A DNA stretch of 15,770 nucleotides from Candidatus Woesearchaeota archaeon (GTDB lineage: Archaea > Nanobdellota > Nanobdellia > Woesearchaeales > JAHWIC01): assembly GCA_019322485.1 (NCBI GenBank), contig JAHWIK010000024.1, positions 1 through 15,770 on the forward strand, written 5' to 3'. Positions 1-4,920 of the stretch are shown here, in pieces. The notes beneath the pieces are model-generated. The model worked only from the letters and a program-made list of their open reading frames with translations, searched no databases and had not been told where the DNA came from. Position 1 is the first letter of the stretch; each line of letters begins with the position of its first letter. Made by a program: the position numbers and the translations under genes.

Positions 1-1
1 G

Positions 2-493
2 CCTAACCAAGAGCCAGCAAACCTGGATGGCATGGTTACTGGTTTCTTTGTCACATCACATGTTCCGCAGGGATTTGAATATTCTGCTCCCAGGGATGTC
101 CTATTATATGGTGTCTGGCAGAATAGGATGGCTGATGCTGATTTCGATGTGCCCAGGCAAAGAATTGTGCTGCAGCATTATTGGGTGGGGCATACACCTT
201 TTGTTCTTTATTATCAGGACAGGCAAGGGGCTATAGTGCCTTATAGGCTTGCTAACGGAAGATTACAGCCTTTACGTAAAGGAGGGTCTCCTAGACAGAA
301 AGGCAATAGGGTGAGGACAGTAGGCAATGCACTAAGAAGATATCTAAAAAGGTTTGAAACACAGTCAGAGGGAATATTCTCTGCTGCCCCTAGATTAGTA
401 GTGATTGATGAAAACATACAAAAACCAGGACAGATTTTTGAAGAAATGAGGGCAACAGGACTGAAATCCATAATGTTAGAGCCCCAGCAGTAA
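2..493 (+). CDS. Unrecognised protein, 5' end outside the window
   Basis: The reading frame is open from the first bases of the window (first readable residues PNQEPANLDG, then the internal Met at base 32) and ends with TAA at 491-493, so the true start lies upstream. About 164 residues are visible. The visible part has a stretch rich in aromatic residues (LQHYWVGHTPFVLYYQD), then a basic segment (LRKGGSPRQKGNRVRTVGNALRRYLKR) that could bind nucleic acid, and a mixed C-terminus ending EPQQ. I see no signal peptide, membrane segment or catalytic motif, and I do not recognise the family. Its stop codon is one base from the thiI start, so the two genes are probably co-transcribed and translationally coupled. 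A role in tRNA modification would be guilt by association only. Confidence 0.7.
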   Translation, partial: PNQEPANLDGMVTGFFVTSHVPQGFEYSAPRDVLLYGVWQNRMADADFDVPRQRIVLQHYWVGHTPFVLYYQDRQGAIVPYRLANGRLQPLRKGGSPRQKGNRVRTVGNALRRYLKRFETQSEGIFSAAPRLVVIDENIQKPGQIFEEMRATGLKSIMLEPQQ

Positions 494-494
494 A

Positions 495-1661
495 ATGTAC
501 AACCACGCAATAATACACTATGCAGAGATTGCATTAAAAGGAGAGAACAGAATCTTCTTTGAGCAAAGACTAGTCAATAATATAAAGCAGGCATTAAAGA
601 ATCAGGAGTACAACAATATTGAAAGGCAGTATGGAAGAATCGTAATTGAATTAAACAAGAAATCAAATCTAGATAAAATAAAAGAAATCCTAAAAGACAT
701 TCCAGGCATTGAATACTTCTCTTTTGCTTTATACTCAGAACCAGATATAGAGTCAATGAAAGATGCTCTCTTGAAATTAGCAAAAAACCTCAGTAAAACA
801 ACTACTTTCAGAATAACAGCAAAGAAATCAACCACAAGAATAAACCTGACTTCCATGCAAATAAATGAAAAGTTAGGGGAACTGATAGTAAAGAAGTTTG
901 GCTCTAAGGTTAAACTAAAAGACCCAGGCCTGGAGTTTATTATTGAAATCACTGATAAAGGAGCCTTCCACTACACAGAGAAGCTCAAGGGAATTGGAGG
1001 CCTGCCAGTAGGTGTCTCTGGAAAGCTAATATCCTTGATATCAGGCGGCATAGACAGCCCTGTTGCAGCCTTCAGCATGTTCAAGAGAGGCTGCAGGATT
1101 GTATTTGTGCATTTCCACAACAATACTGCAAACAAGAACAGTGTCAGGGATAAGGTGGAAAAGCTGGTCAAAACACTCACAAAATACCAGTTTGCATCAA
1201 AGCTCTACCTTGTTCCTTTTGAAAACCTGCAGAAACACATAATAGCAGCCATACCGGCAAAATACCGCATGATTATATACAGAAGATTCATGCTCAGGAT
1301 AGCAGAGCAGATACTAAAGAAGGAAAAGGCAAAAGGATTCATAACAGGAGATTCTTTGGCGCAGGTTGCATCACAGACTTTGGAAAACCTGAATGCTATC
1401 TATGAAGCAACCTCTAAGCCAATCTTTGCCCCATTAATCGGCTTTGACAAGCAGGAGATAATCAACCTTGCAGAAAGGATTGGGACCTATAACACATCAA
1501 TCCTGCCTTATGGAGATTGCTGCAGTTTCCTTGTTGCAAAGCATCCTGAGACAAAAGCAAAGATAGATGAGATAAAAGAGCTTGAAAAGTCCTTTGAAAC
1601 AGAAAAACTTGTAAGTGAAGCATTAAGCAAAGCAGAAGTAAAATTAGTCAAACATATATAG
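495..1661 (+). CDS. thiI: tRNA 4-thiouridine synthase ThiI, rhodanese-less form
   Basis: ThiI adenylates tRNA uridine 8 and delivers sulfur to make 4-thiouridine; in some organisms it also feeds thiazole synthesis. The protein has 388 residues. The N-terminus (YAEIALKGENR) and the next ~165 residues fit the ferredoxin-like plus THUMP region. The PP-loop SGGIDSP is at residues 183-189, followed by the family-typical TGDSLAQVASQTLENL (285-300) and LPYGDCC (337-343). The chain stops where the bacterial rhodanese domain would begin, so sulfur must come from another donor. Only three cysteines are present (C200, C342, C343). The CXXC pair described for iron-sulfur ThiI of methanogens is not visible, and the DCC segment resembles the short Bacillus-type enzymes instead. 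The ATG lies one base after the upstream stop codon, with no clear Shine-Dalgarno sequence. Confidence 0.95.
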   Translation: MYNHAIIHYAEIALKGENRIFFEQRLVNNIKQALKNQEYNNIERQYGRIVIELNKKSNLDKIKEILKDIPGIEYFSFALYSEPDIESMKDALLKLAKNLSKTTTFRITAKKSTTRINLTSMQINEKLGELIVKKFGSKVKLKDPGLEFIIEITDKGAFHYTEKLKGIGGLPVGVSGKLISLISGGIDSPVAAFSMFKRGCRIVFVHFHNNTANKNSVRDKVEKLVKTLTKYQFASKLYLVPFENLQKHIIAAIPAKYRMIIYRRFMLRIAEQILKKEKAKGFITGDSLAQVASQTLENLNAIYEATSKPIFAPLIGFDKQEIINLAERIGTYNTSILPYGDCCSFLVAKHPETKAKIDEIKELEKSFETEKLVSEALSKAEVKLVKHI

Positions 1662-1691
1662 CACTGCCTTTAAAAAAACAGAAAAACACCT

Positions 1692-1955
1692 TTAGCTCTT
1701 CTCAAATTTCTTAGCGCACTCTTCAGAGCAGAACCTGTAGTTCTCTCCATCAATGTCCTTCTCAATAAAGTCCTTGTCAACCAATGGTTTCCCGCATTTG
1801 CGGCATTTAGCTCCTTGGCCCCCGCCTTCTGCTCCCTGCATAAAGCCTTCTTCCCAGGGCTCTATCTCATCATTTTCAACTAAACCCTCGCGGCCTTCCT
1901 CAGAGTAAATGTCTTTCCCTTCCAGGTTTTCTTCATCTGGTTCGTCTGGTACCAT
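1692..1955 (-). CDS. Small TRASH-like zinc-binding protein with acidic N-terminus
   Basis: An 87-residue protein. Residues 1-50 are strongly acidic and low in complexity (PDEPDEENLEGKD, then a Gly-rich linker) and probably disordered. Residues 51-80 carry four cysteines: CRKC at 51-54 and CSEEC at 76-80. The C54-X21-C76-X3-C80 spacing fits the TRASH/treble-clef pattern C-X19-22-C-X3-C, with an added Cys at 51; the closing FCSEECAKKFE is typical of that group. Such domains bind zinc or other metals in regulators and metal-handling proteins. The specific role here is unknown. The gene converges with thiI, only 30 bases separating their ends. A TTTTTAAA stretch about 25 bases before the ATG may be the promoter. 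Confidence 0.75.
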   Translation of the reverse strand: MVPDEPDEENLEGKDIYSEEGREGLVENDEIEPWEEGFMQGAEGGGQGAKCRKCGKPLVDKDFIEKDIDGENYRFCSEECAKKFEKS

Positions 1956-2068
1956 AGACTCTAATCGGAAAGCGCTACTTTAAAAACCTTTCGTAAAGAT
2001 AAGAACAAATGTTAAAATAGTCAATAGAAGAAATTCAATAATAAAAAATCATCAAAAAATAATAAATC

Positions 2069-2105
2069 TGATTTTTGCCTTAAGTCTACTATAAAGCAAA
2101 AATCA
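2069..2105. repeat. Inverted repeat with 10-bp arms
   Basis: TGATTTTTGC (2069-2078) pairs perfectly with GCAAAAATCA (2096-2105) across a 17-base AT-rich loop. It lies in the 246-base gap between the DJ-1-like gene and the TRASH-like gene, together with a second inverted repeat at 2138-2175. On the minus strand it is followed by T-rich sequence (2042-2065), as expected for archaeal termination. Confidence 0.5.
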
Positions 2106-2137
2106 TCTGAGTCTGTTTCTTAAGAACCATAAGCGGA

Positions 2138-2175
2138 TGAAAAATCCTTTATAGTGGTTATGGAAGGATTTTTCA
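2138..2175 (-). terminator. 12-bp perfect hairpin after the DJ-1-like gene
   Basis: TGAAAAATCCTT (2138-2149) and AAGGATTTTTCA (2164-2175) are exact reverse complements around a 14-base loop. The hairpin starts 26 bases beyond the stop codon of the minus-strand gene above it. There is no U-run directly after the stem. T-rich sequence on the minus strand comes about 75 bases later (2042-2065), so this may be a 3'-end stabilising or processing hairpin rather than the termination point itself. Confidence 0.45.
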
Positions 2176-2201
2176 GATTTAATTTTTCTTAATTATAAAA
2201 A

Positions 2202-2807
2202 TCAACCACTCATAACCTCAACAAGCTTCGTTCCAAAAGCCTTTGCTGCTGCTGGTCCAACTGCTGTTACAAGCTTTCCATCAACCACAACATCCTGATT
2301 AATGTATACTGCTCCGCCAGCCTTAACATCATCAGCTCCGGATGAAAAAACAGTTGCCTTCCTTCCTTTAAGAATCCCTGCTTTTGCAAGCACTGTTGGC
2401 CCCATGCAGATGCTTCCTATAATCTTGCCTTTGCTTTCAGCATCAACAAGAAGATCAAGAACCTCTTTATGGTTGGCAAGCTCAGGGCTTCCTGCTCCGC
2501 CAATAACAACTATTGCATCATAATCATCCACATTAGCATCTTTTACAGCCAAATCAGGGGTTACCTCCATCCCAAGCATCCCTTTTGCAGTATTGGTTGT
2601 AATGCTTGCAACTTGAACCTCAATACCAGCACCTTCCAAAACAGCCTTTGGTTCAGTAAGTTCTTCATCCCTAAAATTATTTTGCGCAATAATCATTAAA
2701 GCCTTCATTCCAATCACCTTTTCTTTTATTTCATCAGATATTTCCGCAGGTTCTTCAGCGCAGCCTGCAATAAGAATTAAAACCAAAAACAGGATTATCT
2801 TTTTCAT
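2202..2807 (-). CDS. DJ-1/PfpI family protein with lipoprotein signal peptide
   Basis: A 201-residue member of the DJ-1/PfpI superfamily (glyoxalases, deglycase-like proteins, chaperones, peptidases). Residues 1-16 form a lipoprotein signal: MKKIILFLVLILIAG then C16, a LIAGC lipobox. Mature protein would therefore be anchored outside the membrane. The core starts at about residue 35. VIGGAGSPEL (101-110) is typical of the fold, and the nucleophile elbow GSICMGP places the reactive Cys at 134. E49 aligns by eye with the conserved Glu next to the cysteine in DJ-1. The residue after Cys is Met, not the His of PfpI proteases, so a PfpI-type catalytic dyad is missing. An internal Met34 would give a cytoplasmic form without the signal. 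The 11-bp repeat array lies directly upstream. Confidence 0.88.
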   Translation of the reverse strand: MKKIILFLVLILIAGCAEEPAEISDEIKEKVIGMKALMIIAQNNFRDEELTEPKAVLEGAGIEVQVASITTNTAKGMLGMEVTPDLAVKDANVDDYDAIVVIGGAGSPELANHKEVLDLLVDAESKGKIIGSICMGPTVLAKAGILKGRKATVFSSGADDVKAGGAVYINQDVVVDGKLVTAVGPAAAKAFGTKLVEVMSG

Positions 2808-2820
2808 ATTACCCTTTATT

Positions 2821-2837
2821 ATTTTTAAATTTGTCGC
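2821..2837 (-). promoter_or_regulatory. Promoter-like GCGAC + AAATTTAAAAAT
   Basis: Read on the minus strand, GCGAC (2837-2833) is followed by AAATTTAAAAAT (2832-2821), a BRE/TATA-like pair in front of the DJ-1-like gene. The same arrangement, GCGAA + AAATTTAAATAAA, precedes the plus-strand gene at 13954, and both sit next to an AGTCCCA array. Here the TATA-like box is only about 19 bases from the ATG. A start site ~26 bases downstream would fall just inside the gene, so either spacing is short or translation can begin at an internal Met. Confidence 0.4.
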
Positions 2838-2839
2838 TC

Positions 2840-2900
2840 AGTCCCAGCATAGTCCCAATTTTGTATTTTTGTCGTCGATAAACAGTCCCAGACAGTCTCA
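2840..2900. repeat. 11-bp phased AGTCCCA repeat array, locus 1
   Basis: AGTCCCA occurs at 2840-2846, 2851-2857 and 2884-2890. The intervals are 11 and 33 bases, so all three are in one 11-bp register with two decayed units between. An AGTCTCA variant at 2894-2900 is one base out of register and overlaps the stop codon of endonuclease V. The array fills the gap between endonuclease V and the DJ-1-like gene. It is the short counterpart of the array at 13782-13910. Confidence 0.75.
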
Positions 2901-3539
2901 CTCTATCTTCCTGTCAAGCTGCTCTCTGAGCTCATTCGCTTTCTTGTGGGCAAGATGCACTGGCTCAGGAAGCTTGTGAGGATACACCATGCATTCCTTG
3001 ACAATCCTGACAGAAGAACCAAGCGTAATCTTATGGCCTATGGATACATAGACTGGTTTTGCATGCTCCTTGGTCATTAGCTCAAAACCTCTGACCTCAT
3101 TCCCAACCATAATCTCCCTGTCAATTACCTCCCCTAAAAGCAGGTTCTTTACAATACCAATTGTGGGTATGTCAAGCACAATACCCACATGAGAAGCCAT
3201 GCCTATCCTTCTTGGATGCAGGATGCCGTTGCCCTCAACTATCAGCACATCAGGCTTTTTCTCAAGTTTTCCGTAAGCCTCAACAATTGCAGGAGCCTCC
3301 CTGTAGGCCATATACCCAGGTATGTAAGGAGCAGTTGCTTTGACAACAGCATGCTTCTCCTCAACCTGTTCCATTGTTTTATAATCACAAACAACAATTG
3401 TAGAAATAATCTCATCACCAACAAAGGCCTGGTCAACACCGCCAACAAGCTTAACCTTGTCAAACTCATCCCTGCAGATTACTTTCTTAGCTAAGCTAAT
3501 CTGCTCAGCCTTTAATTTGGCTATGTCTAATCTCACCAT
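2898..3539 (-). CDS. nfi: Endonuclease V (deoxyinosine-specific nuclease)
   Basis: Endonuclease V cuts the second phosphodiester bond 3' of deoxyinosine (or inosine in RNA) and starts repair of deaminated adenine. The 213-residue protein matches the family throughout: GVDQAF with D36, PYIPGYMAYREAP with E81, the GNGILHPRR loop (103-111), SHVGIVLDIPTIGIVK (116-131) and C-terminal LPEPVHLAHK. By alignment to the bacterial enzyme, D36 and E81 are metal ligands. The third acidic position, normally Asp in a V/D-G-x-G motif, is Glu102 here (LIVEGNG), a conservative but unusual swap. H198 fits the conserved C-terminal His. Length is normal. The ATG is preceded by AAATTTAAAAAAAG with no Shine-Dalgarno sequence. 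The downstream stop codon runs into the AGTCCCA array. Confidence 0.93.
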   Translation of the reverse strand: MVRLDIAKLKAEQISLAKKVICRDEFDKVKLVGGVDQAFVGDEIISTIVVCDYKTMEQVEEKHAVVKATAPYIPGYMAYREAPAIVEAYGKLEKKPDVLIVEGNGILHPRRIGMASHVGIVLDIPTIGIVKNLLLGEVIDREIMVGNEVRGFELMTKEHAKPVYVSIGHKITLGSSVRIVKECMVYPHKLPEPVHLAHKKANELREQLDRKIE

Positions 3540-3570
3540 CTTTTTTTAAATTTAGTTAATCACTATCTAT

Positions 3571-3712
3571 CAAATCACTTTGTGTACTTTCAGCAATCAC
3601 AACTAGTTGTGCAGTTTTTTGTTATTATTTAATTTTTTTATATTATAACGATTAAAACTCAATAAGGTGAAACTTTGTGCTATAGTCAAGCTCTGCTTGG
3701 CCATATTGTTTC
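3571..3712. repeat. Dispersed structured element, copy A
   Basis: This non-coding stretch between the HD and endonuclease V genes shares two blocks and a hairpin with copy B at 13391-13592. The blocks are TACTTTCAGCAATCACAA (3585-3602, identical in both) and TCAATAAGGT followed by an AACTTTGT-like end (3659-3678). The terminal hairpin is 3681-3705 with loop TCT. Copy A also has a perfect 14-bp palindrome, CACAACTAGTTGTG (3598-3611), at the point where copy B carries about 60 extra bases. A looser stem, AGTTTT/AAAACT with GTTAT/ATAAC inside, closes the AT-rich middle. It could be a structural RNA or a non-autonomous mobile element with hairpin ends. Confidence 0.7.
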
Positions 3713-3738
3713 TGAACTAAGTGATTATTAATAATGTT

Positions 3739-4260
3739 TTACTTCTTTTTTAACCTTTCTATTTCTTTGCCTAATGCCCTGACCTTTTTGCCGCACTTCT
3801 TCCCAATCTCCTTGTTGAACCTGCCAACAGCCTCATTCAGCGTTCCAACTCTTGTATTGAAGATAAGGTTATCAGCATGGCATACAATCTTTTCCTCAAC
3901 TGTTTTTGGCACATAGTCCTTTAGCGGAAGAGCAAGCTTTTGCTCTTTTATGTCTTCCTTGCTTATGCCGGCACCAAGGTGCCTCTCAGCAATCAGGGCA
4001 TGCCTTGGCAGCCCTTCTTCCAGCAGTATCTTAGCCCCAGTTATGCCGTGGCCAATAGGCTTTATGCACTGGAACCTTCCAATATCATGCAGCAAACAGG
4101 CTGTCTTGACAAGCTTGACATCACATTTAACCTTCTTGCAAATCTTTAAAGCAACCTTTTGTACGCTCATAGAATGGGCAAGCACAGCCTTAAAGTCCTC
4201 CTCACTTGCAGCATACTTTTTTAATAATGAGATAGCCTGCTTCTCAGTTACATGTTCCAT
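3739..4260 (-). CDS. HD-domain phosphohydrolase (HDIG type)
   Basis: A 173-residue single-domain HD protein, probably a metal-dependent phosphohydrolase acting on a nucleotide or phosphoester; the substrate cannot be read from the sequence. Metal-ligand positions of the HD fold are all visible: H29 (AHS), H58-D59 in CLLHDIGR, H71 (GHG), H94 (RHLG) and D130 (CHADN). The rest is mostly helical with a Lys-rich C-terminal tail. The overall form resembles the archaeal HDIG group (TIGR00295-like). A TATA box TTTATAAG at 4290-4283 lies about 26 bases before the ATG, so the mRNA is probably leaderless and independent of the structured RNA just upstream. Confidence 0.88.
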   Translation of the reverse strand: MEHVTEKQAISLLKKYAASEEDFKAVLAHSMSVQKVALKICKKVKCDVKLVKTACLLHDIGRFQCIKPIGHGITGAKILLEEGLPRHALIAERHLGAGISKEDIKEQKLALPLKDYVPKTVEEKIVCHADNLIFNTRVGTLNEAVGRFNKEIGKKCGKKVRALGKEIERLKKK

Positions 4261-4282
4261 ACCACACCCTTAATTTTTCATT

Positions 4283-4290
4283 CTTATAAA
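4283..4290 (-). promoter_or_regulatory. TATA box for the HD gene (leaderless)
   Basis: TTTATAAG on the minus strand is centred about 26 bases before the ATG at 4260, the archaeal TATA-to-start distance, so transcription should begin at or next to the start codon. It lies downstream of the U8 run that ends the candidate RNA, so the HD gene has its own promoter. Confidence 0.6.
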
Positions 4291-4306
4291 TTTATCTGAA
4301 AATTAG

Positions 4307-4340
4307 AAAAAAAAGCTAGGCCAGGAAGCATTCCCAGCCT
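4307..4340 (-). terminator. Hairpin plus U8 terminator
   Basis: A 10-bp stem with a three-base loop (4318-4340) is followed on the minus strand by GC-containing linker and eight Ts (4314-4307). GAAGC (minus 4345-4341) can alternatively pair with GCUUC (minus 4329-4325). These two partners compete with the terminator stem, so a regulated switch is possible. Confidence 0.55.
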
Positions 4341-4437
4341 GCTTCACCTCTTTATCCCTGCGCGAGATAAGCATGAAAAGGCTCCCCATTCTTCAAGTGG
4401 GGGTGGTTTTGGAGAAGAAATAGTCAGGGAGCCTTTT
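4307..4437 (-). ncRNA. Candidate three-hairpin RNA ending in a U8 terminator
   Basis: Read on the minus strand from 4437 to 4307. Hairpin 1 has an 11-bp closing stem, AAAAGGCUCCC with GGGAGCCUUUU (4427-4437 / 4376-4386). It contains an inner UUCUUC/GAAGAA stem (4414-4419 / 4389-4394) and a C-rich loop. Hairpin 2 pairs UUAUCUC with GGGAUAA (4370-4364 / 4358-4352), loop GCGCA. Hairpin 3 pairs AGGCUGGGAA with UUCCUGGCCU (4340-4331 / 4327-4318), loop UGC, followed after six bases by U8 (4314-4307). Hairpins 2 and 3 contain G-U pairs that form only on the minus strand, which fixes the sense. It follows the stop codon of the gene at 4443-4856, so it may be a processed 3' UTR or a separate small RNA. 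I recognise no known RNA family. Confidence 0.55.
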
Positions 4438-4442
4438 GAACA

Positions 4443-4856
4443 TCATTTCTTTTTTATTTCATGCGGGTTCCTACGCAGCTCTTTCAGCCACATAAGCCCT
4501 ATTCTTATCATCTCCTTGTTGAACTTGTCGCTCAACTTGTATGTTTTTTTGTAAAGATCGTAATCAATAAGCCCCATGCTTTTCATTGGGGTTAATATGC
4601 GGTCATAAAACTGCCTTTTGTTATAGCTGAGCTTTACCTTCTTTCCCTTGTACTCCGGCTCATCAATCTCTGCAATCAAATTGCCTTCATGCAGTGTTGT
4701 TGCAAACATTGACATCTCTGTTTTTGTAACCTCTCCATCTGAATCTTTTATGTGCTCAATCAGCAGCTTCCCAACAATCTTTTGCTGGTTTGTTGCGAAT
4801 ATGGTTTCGTAAACATCTTCTGGAAGATTGAATCTGTCAAATAATATTACCATCAT
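4443..4856 (-). CDS. Uncharacterised winged-helix-like protein
   Basis: A 137-residue protein I do not recognise. The C-terminal half, QFYDRILTPMKSMGLIDYDLYKKTYKLSDKF (about residues 82-112), reads like a winged-helix recognition helix, turn and wing. The Lys/Arg-rich end (LKELRRNPHEIKKK) supports nucleic acid binding. The middle (GNLIAEIDEPEYKGKKVKLSYNKR) looks like beta strands. The start is ATG at 4856 or the adjacent ATG at 4853. A TATA box at 4883-4876 places the start site on the first codons, so the mRNA is probably leaderless. Palindromic ACTATATAGT lies between TATA and start, consistent with self-repression. The helicase ends 64 bases upstream. Confidence 0.75.
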   Translation of the reverse strand: MMVILFDRFNLPEDVYETIFATNQQKIVGKLLIEHIKDSDGEVTKTEMSMFATTLHEGNLIAEIDEPEYKGKKVKLSYNKRQFYDRILTPMKSMGLIDYDLYKKTYKLSDKFNKEMIRIGLMWLKELRRNPHEIKKK

Positions 4857-4857
4857 A

Positions 4858-4910
4858 ACTATATAGTAGAACTAGTATATAAATGTTTCTATTCTCTACA
4901 CTAGTATAGT
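4858..4910 (-). promoter_or_regulatory. TATA box with ACTAGTATA/ACTATATAGT operator cluster
   Basis: The minus-strand TATA box (TTTATATA, 4883-4876) lies about 25 bases before the ATG. On the plus strand there is a perfect 10-bp palindrome ACTATATAGT (4858-4867) and two direct ACTAGTATA copies (4871-4879 and 4900-4908), one overlapping the TATA box. This looks like an operator for a dimeric regulator; the winged-helix-like product of this same gene is the obvious candidate. That link is inferred. Confidence 0.5.
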
Positions 4911-4920
4911 AATTTGTATA

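Noticed and set aside
27..236. Alternative plus-strand frame at the window start
   Set aside because: It overlaps the longer frame that is open to the window edge and ends at thiI; the product looks like random hydrophobic translation.
4376..4447. C/D box sRNA (AUGAUGU box C and CUGA box D on the minus strand)
   Set aside because: The C box overlaps the stop codon of the preceding gene, the terminal stem is missing, and the CUGA lies inside the outer hairpin arm region. No second box pair is found.
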